A DNA stretch of 64,000 nt from NCBI RefSeq assembly GCF_004028635.1, contig NZ_RQJW01000005.1, forward strand, positions 496,001-560,000, given 5' to 3'. Shown piece by piece: positions 1 to 8,999 of the stretch. The notes beneath the pieces are model-generated. The model was given only the letters and a program-made list of their open reading frames with translations. It was not told the origin of the DNA and ran no database searches. Source of the DNA: Streptomyces cyaneus (lineage in GTDB: Bacteria; Actinomycetota; Actinomycetes; Streptomycetales; Streptomycetaceae). Position 1 is the first letter of the stretch. Each line of letters opens with the position of its first letter. The position numbers and the translations under genes were made by a program.

Positions 1-1190
1 CAGTCGATCTCCTTGACGGAGTTCGCCAGGATCAGGAAGCCGACCGCGAGCAGGGCCGGGGTGGCCGCCTGGGACGGGACCATCGTGGCGACGGGCGTCA
101 GGAACAGCGCCACACCGAAGAGCGCGCCGGTGACGACGTTCGCGAATCCGGTACGGGCGCCCTCGCCGACGCCGGCCGTGGACTCCACGAAGGCCGTGGT
201 GGCCGAGGAGGAGCTGGCGCCGCCCGCCGCGACGGCGAGGCCGTCGACGAAGAGGACCTTGTTGATGCCGGGCATCTGGCCCTGGGCGTCGGTCAGCTTG
301 GCCTCGTCGCTGACGCCCATGATCGTGCCCATGGCGTCGAAGAAGCAGGACAGCAGGACCGTGAAGACGAACAGGACGCCGGTCAGCGCGCCGACCTTCT
401 CGAAGCCGCCGAACAGGCTGACCTCGCCGATCAGGCCGAAGTCGGGGCTGGCGACGGGGTTGCCGGGCCACTTGGGGGTCGTCAGGCCCCAGGACGGCAC
501 GTTCGCGACGGCCTCGATGAGGACGGCGAGCACGGTCATCGTGACGATGGAGATGAGGATCGCGCCGGAGACCTTGCGCACGATGAGTGCGAGGGTGAGC
601 AGGGCGCCCAGGACGAAGACCAGGACCGGCCAGCCGTTGAGGTGACCGTCGCCGCCGAGCTGGAGCGGGACGGTGGTCTGGGCGGCGTCCGGGATGCGGG
701 AGACGAAGCCGGAGTCGACGAGGCCGATCAGCATGATGAACAGGCCGATACCGATGGAGATCGCCTTGCGCAGGCTGTAGGGCACGGCGTTCATGACGCG
801 CTCGCGCAGACCGGTGGCGACCAGCAGCATGACCACGAAGCCGGCGAGCACCACCATGCCCATGGCGTCCGGCCAGGACATCCGGGGCGCGAGCTGGAGC
901 GCGACGACCGAGTTCACGCCGAGTCCGGCGGCGAGCGCGATCGGCACATTGCCGATGACGCCCATCAGCAGCGTGGTGAACGCCGCGGTCAGGGCGGTCG
1001 CGGTGACCAGCTGTCCGTTGTCCAGCTGATGGCCGTACATGTCCTTCGCGCTGCCGAGGATGATCGGGTTCAGCACGATGATGTAGGCCATCGCGAAGAA
1101 GGTGGCGAGACCGCCGCGGATTTCACGGGGCAGCGTGCTGCCGCGTTCGGAGATCTTGAAGAAGCGGTCGAGTGCGCCTTGGGCGGGCAT
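1..1190 (-). CDS. NCS2-family purine (hypoxanthine/guanine-type) permease, C-terminus cut by window edge
   Basis: Reading the minus strand from the ATG at 1190 gives about 396 residues with no stop before the window edge, so the gene is partial. The N-terminus MPAQGALDRFFKISERGST followed by REIRGGLATFFAMAYIIVLN is typical of AzgA/PbuG-type NCS2 transporters. The conserved stretch CFFDAMGTIMGVSDEAKL and the later region GGASSSSATTAFVESTAGVG match the family's substrate-site helices. Many hydrophobic helices are visible. It should import purine bases by proton symport at the cytoplasmic membrane. A purine-rich RBS (GTAGGAAAC) lies about 9-18 bases before the ATG. The gene is divergent from the DUF2530 gene. 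The exact base transported cannot be told from the sequence. Confidence 0.93.
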   Translation of the reverse strand, partial: MPAQGALDRFFKISERGSTLPREIRGGLATFFAMAYIIVLNPIILGSAKDMYGHQLDNGQLVTATALTAAFTTLLMGVIGNVPIALAAGLGVNSVVALQLAPRMSWPDAMGMVVLAGFVVMLLVATGLRERVMNAVPYSLRKAISIGIGLFIMLIGLVDSGFVSRIPDAAQTTVPLQLGGDGHLNGWPVLVFVLGALLTLALIVRKVSGAILISIVTMTVLAVLIEAVANVPSWGLTTPKWPGNPVASPDFGLIGEVSLFGGFEKVGALTGVLFVFTVLLSCFFDAMGTIMGVSDEAKLTDAQGQMPGINKVLFVDGLAVAAGGASSSSATTAFVESTAGVGEGARTGFANVVTGALFGVALFLTPVATMVPSQAATPALLAVGFLILANSVKEID

Positions 1191-1329
1191 GCTTTTGTTG
1201 TTTCCTACGATGAGAAGTGGTCAGGCATAAACCGTTTCAGTATGAACATATAAAGCCGGGATCGGCTATCTCCGCGCGTAGATCCGAGCAGTTCCGATCG
1301 GGATCCGATCGCCTCGTAAGCTGTCCCCC

Positions 1330-1620
1330 ATGGCGAAGTGGACCCCCAAGCACGAGGCGCCGGAGCCCCTTGAGGGCCCCGTGGTCGCCACCATCACCGG
1401 CGGCACCATCCTCTGGTTCGTCCTCTTCGTCGTACAGCTGCCCTTCTACGGCTGGTTCGACGACCACGGGCACACCTGGTGGGTGTGGACCTGCCTGGCC
1501 GGCGGAGGCCTCGGGCTCATCGGCATCTGGTACGTCCGCAGGCGCGACGCGGCGATCAAGCGGGCGGCGGCCACCTCGGCGGGGCCCCGGGAAACGACCG
1601 GCGAACCTCAGTCGTCCTGA
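1330..1620 (+). CDS. DUF2530 small membrane protein
   Basis: This 96-residue protein has two hydrophobic helices (about residues 21-41 and 54-68) joined by a short aromatic loop (FYGWFDDHGHTWWVW) and a basic tail. I recognise it as the DUF2530 family, which in Streptomyces commonly lies beside the NCS2 permease as it does here. Its function is unknown. No convincing Shine-Dalgarno sequence precedes the ATG, and TAAGCT at 1316-1321 could be a -10 element, so the mRNA may be nearly leaderless. That last point is inference. Confidence 0.8.
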   Translation: MAKWTPKHEAPEPLEGPVVATITGGTILWFVLFVVQLPFYGWFDDHGHTWWVWTCLAGGGLGLIGIWYVRRRDAAIKRAAATSAGPRETTGEPQSS

Positions 1621-1724
1621 GGTGCCGCGCCCTACAACCACGGCACGACTCCCCGTCCTCCCCAGGTCGGAACTTCCGCCCACTCGGCGGGTGAAGCCGT
1701 AAATCCGCACGTACCGTCGAATGC

Positions 1725-4121
1725 ATGACGCATGCCGACGCGGGCACCGAAGTGGACAACCCTGTGCACCCCGCCGCCGCCCCGGTGGCGACGGGCGGGC
1801 TGACCGCCGCCGAGGTGGCCGAACGGGTGGCACGCGGGCAGATCAATGACGTTCCGGTGCGCAGCAGCCGGTCGATGGCCGACATCGTCCGCGCCAACGT
1901 CTTCACCCGGTTCAACGCGATCATCGGCGTGCTCTGGGTCATCATGCTGTGCGTCGCGCCGATCCAGGACAGCCTGTTCGGCTTCGTGATCCTCGCCAAC
2001 ACCGGCATCGGGATCATCCAGGAGTGGCGGGCGAAGAAGACCCTCGACTCGCTCGCCGTGATCGGTGAGGCGCGGCCCACCGTGCGGCGGGACGGGGCTG
2101 CCGCCGAGGTCAGTACCTCGGAGATCGTGCTCGACGACCTGATAGAGATCGGGCCGGGTGACAAGGCCGTCGTGGACGGGGTGTGCGTCGAGGCGGACGG
2201 GCTGGAGATCGACGAGTCACTGCTCACCGGGGAGGCCGACCCCGTCGTCAAGCGGCCGGGCGATCAGGTGCTGTCCGGCAGTTTCGTCGTCGCCGGGGGC
2301 GGTGCCTTCCAGGCCACCAAGGTCGGCCGCGAGGCCTACGCCGCCCAGCTCGCCGAGGAGGCCTCCCGCTTCACCCTCGTCCACTCCGAGCTGCGCTCCG
2401 GCATCTCCACCATCCTCAAGTACGTGACCTGGATGATGATCCCGGCCGCGATCGGCCTGATCATCACCCAGCTCACCGTGAAGAACAGGGACCTCGACGA
2501 CTCGATCGCCCGCACCGTCGGCGGCATCGTCCCCATGGTCCCGGAGGGCCTGGTCCTCCTCACCTCGGTCGCCTTCGCCATCGGCGTCATCCGCCTCGGC
2601 CGCAAGCAGTGCCTGGTCCAGGAGCTCCCCGCCATCGAGGGCCTCGCCCGCGTCGACACCGTCTGCCTCGACAAGACCGGCACCCTCACCGAGGGCGGCA
2701 TGGATGTCACCGAGCTACGGCCTCTGGGCGGCAGCGACGAGGAGTACATACGGCGGGTGCTCGGCGCCCTCGGCGAGTCCGACCCCCGCCCGAACGCCTC
2801 CCTGAAGGCCATCATCGACGCCTACCCGGACGCCGAGGACTGGCGCTGCACCGAGTCCCTGCCCTTCTCCTCCGCCCGCAAGTACAGCGGCGCCACCTTC
2901 AGCGAGGGCAACGGCGAGGCCAGTACATGGCTGCTGGGCGCGCCGGATGTCCTTCTCCCCGCCGACGATCCCGCCCTGGCCGAAACTGATCGGCTGAACG
3001 AACAGGGCCTACGGGTCCTGCTGCTCGCCCGCGCCGGCCGCGACCTCGACGATTCCGACGTCGTCGACGGTGCCAAGCCCGCCGCCCTCGTCGTACTGGA
3101 ACAGCGGCTGCGGCCCGACGCCGCCGATACCCTGCGCTACTTCGCCGAGCAGAACGTCCGCGCCAAGGTGATCTCCGGGGACAACGCCGTGTCCGTGGGC
3201 GCGGTGGCGAGCAAGCTCGGGCTGACCGGTACGACGGTCGACGCCCGCCGGCTCCCCCCGGACAAGGACGGCATGGCGACGGCCCTCGACGACGCCACGG
3301 TGTTCGGGCGGGTCACCCCGCAGCAGAAGCGGGACATGGTCGGCGCGCTCCAGTCCCACGGGCACAACGTCGCCATGACCGGCGACGGCGTGAACGACGT
3401 CCTGGCCCTGAAGGACGCCGACATCGGCGTGGCGATGGGCTCGGGCTCGGAGGCGACCAAGGCGGTCGCTCAGATCGTGCTGCTCAACAACAGCTTCGCG
3501 ACGCTGCCGTCGGTGGTCGCGGAGGGACGGCGGGTGATCGGCAACATCACGCGAGTGGCGACCCTGTTCCTGGTCAAAACCGTCTACTCGGTGCTGCTGG
3601 CGCTGATGGTGGTGTTCTGGCAGGTGGAGTACCCCTTCCTGCCCCGCCATCTGACCCTGCTCTCCACCCTCACCATCGGCGTCCCGGCCTTCTTCCTCGC
3701 CCTCGCGCCCAACAAGGAACGCGCGAAACCCCATTTCGTACGGCGGGTCATGCGGTACTCGATCCCGGGCGGGCTGGTGGCCGCGGTGGCGACCTTCGCG
3801 ACGTATCTGATCGCCCGGCACTACTACAGCGGGGACGACGCGTTGGATGCCGAGACGAGCGTGGCGACGTTGACGCTGTTCCTGATCTCGATGTGGGTGC
3901 TGGCGATCATCGCCCGGCCGTACACCTGGTGGCGGCTGGCGCTGGTGGCCGCGATGGGCCTCGGGTTCCTGCTGGTGCTGGTGGTGCCGTGGCTGCAGGA
4001 GTTCTTCGCGCTGCGGCTGGTCGGGGTGACGATGCCGTGGATCGCGGTGGGGATCTCGGCGGGGGCGGCGGTCGCCCTGGAGTTCACGTGGAAGTGGGTC
4101 GACCGCCGTTTCCCCGCCTAG
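1725..4121 (+). CDS. Cation-translocating P-type ATPase, CtpE-like
   Basis: The 798-residue protein carries the full P-type ATPase signature. There is an actuator TGE motif (LLTGEADPV, about residue 167), a PEG motif in TM4 (MVPEGLVLL, about residue 272), the phosphorylation motif DKTGT with Asp316 as phospho-acceptor, and the hinge motif TGDGVND at 552-558. About eight to ten membrane helices are present, four of them in the C-terminal quarter. The compact size and TM4 sequence resemble mycobacterial CtpE, a reported Ca2+ uptake ATPase, rather than heavy-metal ATPases: there is no N-terminal CxxC domain and no CPC motif. The metal specificity is therefore an inference. The gene ends 21 bases from a convergent gene. 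Confidence 0.92.
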   Translation: MTHADAGTEVDNPVHPAAAPVATGGLTAAEVAERVARGQINDVPVRSSRSMADIVRANVFTRFNAIIGVLWVIMLCVAPIQDSLFGFVILANTGIGIIQEWRAKKTLDSLAVIGEARPTVRRDGAAAEVSTSEIVLDDLIEIGPGDKAVVDGVCVEADGLEIDESLLTGEADPVVKRPGDQVLSGSFVVAGGGAFQATKVGREAYAAQLAEEASRFTLVHSELRSGISTILKYVTWMMIPAAIGLIITQLTVKNRDLDDSIARTVGGIVPMVPEGLVLLTSVAFAIGVIRLGRKQCLVQELPAIEGLARVDTVCLDKTGTLTEGGMDVTELRPLGGSDEEYIRRVLGALGESDPRPNASLKAIIDAYPDAEDWRCTESLPFSSARKYSGATFSEGNGEASTWLLGAPDVLLPADDPALAETDRLNEQGLRVLLLARAGRDLDDSDVVDGAKPAALVVLEQRLRPDAADTLRYFAEQNVRAKVISGDNAVSVGAVASKLGLTGTTVDARRLPPDKDGMATALDDATVFGRVTPQQKRDMVGALQSHGHNVAMTGDGVNDVLALKDADIGVAMGSGSEATKAVAQIVLLNNSFATLPSVVAEGRRVIGNITRVATLFLVKTVYSVLLALMVVFWQVEYPFLPRHLTLLSTLTIGVPAFFLALAPNKERAKPHFVRRVMRYSIPGGLVAAVATFATYLIARHYYSGDDALDAETSVATLTLFLISMWVLAIIARPYTWWRLALVAAMGLGFLLVLVVPWLQEFFALRLVGVTMPWIAVGISAGAAVALEFTWKWVDRRFPA

Positions 4122-4142
4122 AGAGGATTTGACCGGCGGTGA

Positions 4143-5054
4143 CTACTGCACGTCGATGAAGTCACCCGTGGCGTTGACCGCCGGGGTCGTCGGCGTGCCC
4201 GCGAAGGTGTAGCGGAAGTAGCCGTCCTCGGTGGCCTTGACCGTGGTCTTCAGGTCGCCCGTGGCGTTGGTCTTGATGGTCTTCACCGTGGTGTAGGTGC
4301 TGCTGTTCTTCTTGCGGAACTGCAGGTTCACCGGCTGCTCGACATAGCCGTTGTACGTGCCGCGGTCCCAGTTGGCGCGGGACAGCTTGCCGGTGATGGT
4401 GATGGTCTTGCCCTTCTTCACCGGCTCGGGCGAGGCGTTGACCGTCAGCTTCGAGGCGCGCTGGACCAGCGTGCTGCCGAGGCCGTCCTGGCGCTTGTAG
4501 CCGGTCTTGGTGATGTCGAAGGTCTCGCCCGCCGGGTCCTGGCCGTTCAGGGCGGTGGCCTCGGCCGCGGCCTTCCAGGTGCCGGCATCCGAGTTGATGA
4601 GCTCGTGGCCGCCCGGGTAGACGTCGATGGTGCCCTTGCAGGTGGCGGTGGTCGCCGAGGCCGCAGTGCACTTGGCCGGCTTGTTGCCGTAGAGCCGGTT
4701 GTCCGGGCTCGCGAAGGAGCCCTTGTAGATGTAGGGGTCGGTGATGAAGTCCGCGGCGGCGATGTTGACATCCGCGCCGTGGGTCAGCGTGTACGTCACC
4801 GTGGCCGCGACGTGCTCGGTCGTGCCGACCTTGATCGCCTTGGCGATCTTGAAGTTGGAGAAGGTGACGTTCAGGGCGTACGGCTTGCCCTCCTCGGCCG
4901 CGGCCTTGCCGGACGCGGCGAGCGCTGCCTGGCGGATCTTCGCGACGTCCGCGCGCTGGGCGGCGGCGGAGTCGTCGGCCTGCGCGGCCGGAACGGCGAG
5001 GGCGGAGAGGGCCAGGGCGCCGGAGACGGCGGCCACGGTGGCTCTGATGCGCAT
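4143..5054 (-). CDS. Secreted Ig-like protein, tandem paralogue 1
   Basis: I place the start at the ATG at 5054, giving 303 residues, because it is preceded by AGGGGA and begins a clean signal peptide (MRIRATVAAVSGALALSAL ending at AQA); the longer reading only adds an implausible N-terminus. The mature protein has a central region with one Cys pair (AKCTAASATTATCKG) and a C-terminal beta-sandwich-like domain from LTVNASPEPVKKGKTITITG to the end. That domain is common in Streptomyces exported proteins. The C-terminal half is nearly identical to the gene just upstream (5306-6247), and the signal peptides differ by one residue, so this is a recent tandem duplication. No enzymatic motif is visible; function unknown. 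Confidence 0.85.
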   Translation of the reverse strand: MRIRATVAAVSGALALSALAVPAAQADDSAAAQRADVAKIRQAALAASGKAAAEEGKPYALNVTFSNFKIAKAIKVGTTEHVAATVTYTLTHGADVNIAAADFITDPYIYKGSFASPDNRLYGNKPAKCTAASATTATCKGTIDVYPGGHELINSDAGTWKAAAEATALNGQDPAGETFDITKTGYKRQDGLGSTLVQRASKLTVNASPEPVKKGKTITITGKLSRANWDRGTYNGYVEQPVNLQFRKKNSSTYTTVKTIKTNATGDLKTTVKATEDGYFRYTFAGTPTTPAVNATGDFIDVQ

Positions 5055-5116
5055 GCGTTCCCCTGGTACGGAAAGGGGCCCCGCTGGTCGTCGTTCCGTG
5101 CACTGCCGGTCACGTC

Positions 5117-5160
5117 GGGGCCCGAGTGATCGTGGGGCCTGTTGACCCATGTGATCAGAT
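5117..5160 (-). promoter_or_regulatory. Conserved upstream block, copy 1 (likely promoter)
   Basis: This 44-base block upstream of the 4143-5054 gene matches 6309-6352 upstream of its paralogue over most positions. Both contain, read on the minus strand, TCTGATCA, GTCAACAG and GATCACT at the same spacing. Retention while the rest of the spacer diverged suggests a shared promoter or operator. The sigma factor is not clear. Confidence 0.5.
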
Positions 5161-5211
5161 AGGCGACGGGGGTTTCCGGTTGTGCGGTCGGTGCGGAAGT
5201 TTCGTGAGCTT

Positions 5212-5250
5212 CGTCACGAACTCCCGGCGGGGGCCGGGAAGTTCGTGACG
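5212..5250. terminator. Long inverted repeat after paralogue 2
   Basis: CGTCACGAACT-CCCGGC pairs with GCCGGG-AAGTTCGTGACG across a short G loop, giving a 17-bp stem with one bulge. It lies 56 bases beyond the stop of the 5306-6247 gene and is the likely terminator for it. A further TTCGTGA at 5201-5207 can pair with TCACGAA at 5214-5220, so two mutually exclusive hairpins are possible. Confidence 0.6.
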
Positions 5251-5305
5251 CATGCCCTGTTTCGTTCCTGCTGCGCTACTGCGCTACTGCCCTACTGCCT
5301 GCTAC

Positions 5306-6247
5306 CTACTGCACGTCGACGAAGTCACCCGTGGCGTTGACCGCCGGGGTCGTCGCGGTGCCCGCGAAGGAGTAGCGGAAGTAGCCGTCCGTGGACGCGG
5401 TGACCGTGGTCTTCAGGTCGCCGTAGGTGTTCGTCTTGATGGTCTTCAGCGTGGTGTAGGTGCTGGAGCCCTTCTTGCGGAACTGCAGCTTCACGGACTG
5501 GGTGGCGTAGCCCTTGTACGAGCCGAGGTCCCAGTTGGCGCGGGTGAGCTTGCCGGTGACCGTGATGGTCTTGCCCTTCTTCACGGGCTCCGGGGAGGCG
5601 TTGACCGTCAGCTTGGAGAAGCGCTGGAGCTTGGTGGTGGCCAGGTTGTCCTGCTGGGCGACGCCGACCTTGTTGAAGTCGATGTTCTCGCCGAACGGGT
5701 CCTGGTCGTTCCAGTCGATGACGTAGCCGAACGCCTTCCAGGTGGTGGCGTCGGCGTTGGTCAGCTCCTCGGCCGGGAAGATGTCGATGGTGCCCTTGCA
5801 GGTGGCGACCGTGGAGGAAGCCGCGGTGCACACCGGCCAGTCATCGCCGATCAGGCTGTTGCCGTTCTCGGGGTCGCCGAGCTCGCCCCGGTAGATCTCG
5901 ACGTCCAGCCAGGTGTCGGCCGCGTTGAGGTCGACGTCCGCGGCGTGGGTGACCGTGTAGGTCACCGGGACGGTCACCTTGTTGGTGGTGCCGGCGACGA
6001 TCGGCTTGCCGTTGTTGACCTTCACGTTGGAGAAGGTGGCGTCCAGGGCGTACGGGGTGCCCGTGTCCTCGGCGGCGAAGGTGCTGCGGGCGGGGCCGTC
6101 GGCGTCGGCCTGACGCGCGGCCTGCACGGCCGCCTGGACGTCGTCCTTGCCGTACGAAGGGGCGCCGTCGGCCTGCGCGGCCGGCACGACGAGGGCGGAG
6201 AGGGCCAGGGCGCCGGAGACGGCGGCCACGGTGGCACGAATGCGCAT
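5306..6247 (-). CDS. Secreted Ig-like protein, tandem paralogue 2
   Basis: The 313-residue product has a signal peptide (MRIRATVAAVSGALALSALV, cleavage after AQA), an N-terminal acidic segment absent from paralogue 1, one Cys pair (VCTAASSTVATCKG) and the same C-terminal beta-rich domain beginning LTVNASPEPVKKGKTITVTG. The ATG is preceded by TATGGAGATCGC, a good RBS. Together with the 4143-5054 gene it forms a tandem duplication with conserved upstream block, signal peptide and C-terminus but divergent middle regions. It is probably a cell-surface or secreted binding protein; no catalytic motif is seen. Confidence 0.86.
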   Translation of the reverse strand: MRIRATVAAVSGALALSALVVPAAQADGAPSYGKDDVQAAVQAARQADADGPARSTFAAEDTGTPYALDATFSNVKVNNGKPIVAGTTNKVTVPVTYTVTHAADVDLNAADTWLDVEIYRGELGDPENGNSLIGDDWPVCTAASSTVATCKGTIDIFPAEELTNADATTWKAFGYVIDWNDQDPFGENIDFNKVGVAQQDNLATTKLQRFSKLTVNASPEPVKKGKTITVTGKLTRANWDLGSYKGYATQSVKLQFRKKGSSTYTTLKTIKTNTYGDLKTTVTASTDGYFRYSFAGTATTPAVNATGDFVDVQ

Positions 6248-6308
6248 GCGATCTCCATAGGGAGAAAGGGCCCCAGCGTTGGTCGTTCCCTACGGCTCGT
6301 CGTCTCGC

Positions 6309-6352
6309 GGGGCCCAAGTGATCAGGGAGTCTGTTGACTCGGATGATCAGAT
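6309..6352 (-). promoter_or_regulatory. Conserved upstream block, copy 2 (likely promoter)
   Basis: This is the counterpart of 5117-5160, upstream of the 5306-6247 gene. The shared elements are TCTGATCA, GTCAACAG and the GATCACT motif next to a GGGCCCC run. Confidence 0.5.
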
Positions 6353-6462
6353 TCGCGAAGGACACGAATGGTTGTACGGCCAGTGAAGAATTTGTGCGCG
6401 AGCGAGGGCCGCCACCGAAACCCGGAGCCGGCCCTCTCGCACGGTGCCTTGGATGTGCGCCG

Positions 6463-8034
6463 CTAGACCTTCGGCCACATGCTCTTGCCGGCCGCCAGTG
6501 CGCCCTTGCCGTCACCCGCGTACCAGCGCAGGTCGCCGTTGACCTCCACGGAGGCCAGGTCGGCCTTCCCGTCGCCGTTGAAGTCACCGCTCAGCAGCGG
6601 GCGATAGCTGGTCCAGTCCTTGCCGGACCACATCGAGCGAGCCTTGTCGAAGGTGCCGTCGGCCTTGCCCGGGTAGAGGCTCAAGCCCCCGTCGGAAGCG
6701 ACAGCCGCGATGTCCTCCCGGCCGTCACCGTTGAAGTCACCCGTGGCGATGCGCTCCTTCTTCCAGGTCTTGTCCGGCCACATGGACTTCTTCTGGTTGA
6801 CCAGGTTGCCGTCGGCGTCCCTCTTGTAGGTGTAGAGGGAGCCGTCCGGCCACTGGAACAGCGGGGTGTCGCGTCCCGGAGTGGCGCTGTGCAGAACGGC
6901 GGCCGGCAGCAGCTCCTTCCAGGTGGCGTCCGTCCAGAGCTTCTTCCTGTTCCATATGGGGAACGGCTCGCGCTTGTTCCCGATGAACAGGTCACCGCTC
7001 TCCCAGACCGTGATCACCTCAAGGCCCGGCGTGTCATCGAAGTTGCCCGCGAGGATCTGCTGCGTTCGGGAGACGCCGAGCCCGCCCAGGTGTGAGCCGA
7101 ACTCCAGCGTGCCGTCAGGTCGGCCGTGGAAGACCTGGACCGTGCCGTTCGCCATGAGGGACGCGACGTCCGTGCGGCCGTCACCGTTGAAGTCCGCGGT
7201 CGTCATGGCGTCCTGGATGGACTTCTGGCGGGTGGTCAAACGCAGCCGCTGGACCCAGTCCGCGATGTCGTCGACCCGCGTGGCCACAGCCCCCGTGCGG
7301 GTCTCGTCGGAGTTGAGGCAGCCGCCGTCCCAGGACGCGCTGACCACGCCGACGACCTTGCCCTTGGCGTTGAGCACGGGCCCGCCGGCGTCTCCCTTGC
7401 ACAGGGCGCTGCCGCTCGAGGCCGGCGAGATCGCCAGGGTCGTCGGGTTCACGAGGTCCACGCCGAAGGAACCGGTGTGGGCGCGCTCGGGGGTCCACTC
7501 CAGCTTGGTGCGGCCGTACCCGAGCGCCTTGAGCTGGTCGCCCTGGACGGGCGCGGCTGCGCTGACGGCGGCGTCGGTGATCTCAGGGAACGGGCCGTCC
7601 AGGAAATCGGCGGCGGTGGTCACGTCGTCGAGACGCGCCATGACCAGATCGCGGCCCGGGTAGGGCACGATCTCCCGCACCCCCTGCTTCAGCTCGGACA
7701 CGCCCGGGACGGGCTGGTTGCCGTCGGCGGTGACCACTGCGGGCAGGGGCGGCTTGCCCCGGGTGAGCGCGGTCGCCTTCTGCGGGTCGGCGGCGAAGCA
7801 GCTGGCGGAAGTGAGGACCCACTGGTCGTCGACCAGGGTGCCGGAGCAGGCGCGTTCATTGTCGGTGCCGTCGGCGACGTGGACCTTGACCACGTACTGG
7901 TGAGTGCCGTCCGCGACCTGGTCGCCGACGACGGACTGGGCCGGGGCCGCGGCCAGCAGACCGGTCGTCAGACCGGTGGCCGCGAGTCCGGTGGCCCACA
8001 GCATGCGCGTCCTGGGGGGACGGGCGTCTTTCAC
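6463..8034 (-). CDS. Secreted trypsin-fold pseudoprotease with FG-GAP/VCBS repeats
   Basis: The 523-residue protein has a signal peptide (residues about 1-33), an S1-like domain (about 40-265) and a C-terminal region of FG-GAP type repeats with DFNGDGRTDV (281-290), GDFNGDGRED (432-441) and GDFNGDGKAD (483-492), which resemble calcium-binding loops. Two catalytic positions of the trypsin triad are substituted. The usual TAAHC is TSASC with Ser78 in place of His, and GDSGGP is GDAGGP with Ala216 in place of the nucleophile; the Asp (GRDLVMARL, Asp129) remains. The substitutions read clearly from the DNA (AGC and GCC). The protein should therefore be inactive as a protease and may serve as a binding protein. 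It is convergent with nothing and lies upstream of another secreted gene. Confidence 0.9.
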   Translation of the reverse strand: MKDARPPRTRMLWATGLAATGLTTGLLAAAPAQSVVGDQVADGTHQYVVKVHVADGTDNERACSGTLVDDQWVLTSASCFAADPQKATALTRGKPPLPAVVTADGNQPVPGVSELKQGVREIVPYPGRDLVMARLDDVTTAADFLDGPFPEITDAAVSAAAPVQGDQLKALGYGRTKLEWTPERAHTGSFGVDLVNPTTLAISPASSGSALCKGDAGGPVLNAKGKVVGVVSASWDGGCLNSDETRTGAVATRVDDIADWVQRLRLTTRQKSIQDAMTTADFNGDGRTDVASLMANGTVQVFHGRPDGTLEFGSHLGGLGVSRTQQILAGNFDDTPGLEVITVWESGDLFIGNKREPFPIWNRKKLWTDATWKELLPAAVLHSATPGRDTPLFQWPDGSLYTYKRDADGNLVNQKKSMWPDKTWKKERIATGDFNGDGREDIAAVASDGGLSLYPGKADGTFDKARSMWSGKDWTSYRPLLSGDFNGDGKADLASVEVNGDLRWYAGDGKGALAAGKSMWPKV

Positions 8035-8135
8035 GTTTCCCTCGAATCAGAAAGCCGGCCTCTCCGCGGTGCGCGGGGCCGCGCGGAAGAAGCGGAAGAA
8101 CAGGTGAAGGTTCAGCGGGCCTGCCGCTCAGCGAG

Positions 8136-8642
8136 TCAGCCGGTCACCCGGAGTTCGACCAGGACCGACGGAGCGCCGCCGGCCCCCTCGCCGACGGACT
8201 CGAACCCGCCCTTGGGGACGCTGACCGAGGTGGTCTGGCCGTTGCTGGTCAGGTCGGCGCGGATCGGGTGGTCCGTGCCCGCCTCTACGGCGAAGACCTG
8301 GGGGAGCTCCAGGGTGAGGCGGCCGGTCTTCCCCATCGCCTTGAAGCAGTAGGTGCCGGCCCGGTTGACGGAGTCGTCCTTGCGCGTGAGCACCCGCATC
8401 TGCTGGGAGGCGGGGTCACAGTCGGCCAGGAGAATGCGACCGTCGCCCTTCTTCAGCCGGATTCCCTTCTCGGCAAGTATCCGGTCGGCACCGGGATAAC
8501 CGTAGTCCTCGACCGCGACAGGCGGGTTCGAATCGGCTGGGGATTGCGGCGGATCATCGGCCGAGGCAGCGGAAATTCCAGCCAGCGTGATGCACGCGGC
8601 CGCCATTCCGAAAACAATGAGATTTCGGGCGCGAAAAGGCAC
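8136..8642 (-). CDS. Small secreted protein, function unknown
   Basis: I choose the GTG at 8642, preceded by GAAGGGACT, because it begins a signal peptide (VPFRARNLIVFGMAAACITL to SAASA); the open frame extends 30 codons further upstream without an RBS. The 168-residue product is exported, with two Cys residues (LADCDPA and GTYCFKA) that could form a disulfide in a compact beta-rich domain. It resembles a recurrent Streptomyces exported family of unknown function (recollection only). It lies between the pseudoprotease and the divergent ALF-repeat toxin and could belong to either. Confidence 0.75.
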   Translation of the reverse strand: MPFRARNLIVFGMAAACITLAGISAASADDPPQSPADSNPPVAVEDYGYPGADRILAEKGIRLKKGDGRILLADCDPASQQMRVLTRKDDSVNRAGTYCFKAMGKTGRLTLELPQVFAVEAGTDHPIRADLTSNGQTTSVSVPKGGFESVGEGAGGAPSVLVELRVTG

Positions 8643-8999
8643 CGAAGAGTCCCTTCGGGCGCGGATCCTCGCATCGAGAGTCCCCGCCAGGATGCGATGA
8701 AAAATGTGGACATGCGTGGGCCGCGACCGCACAGGGTCGCCAGATATGCCCGAATGATCCGGTTGCGCACACGCGCAACCGGCCCCCTTTTACCCCCTGT
8801 TGGATAAGAGCTCGCGGTCCCCCGGGCTGGTCAGGCCCACCGCAAAAGCAAAGTCGAGTCACAGAGTAAGGATGAAGCCGCCCGCCGTCAACTCTCAGCC
8901 AACCCACACCCCTTCGAGTGAACCCGCCTATGCTTACCCACCGACCATTCGGCGACTCACTATTCGGGGGTCGTCGCCGATTACCGAGACAGGTACTCA
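8643..8999. other. Divergent intergenic region, no gene seen
   Basis: This 357-base gap separates the minus-strand secreted gene from the plus-strand ALF-repeat toxin. It is locally less GC-rich than the coding DNA (for example around 8850-8990), as expected of a promoter region. I see no convincing ORF, RNA gene or classical sigma-HrdB promoter. CACTAT at about 8967 is a possible -10 for the toxin. Confidence 0.4.

Noticed and set aside
6463..8034. Active secreted trypsin-like protease
   Set aside because: The His and Ser of the catalytic triad are replaced by Ser and Ala.
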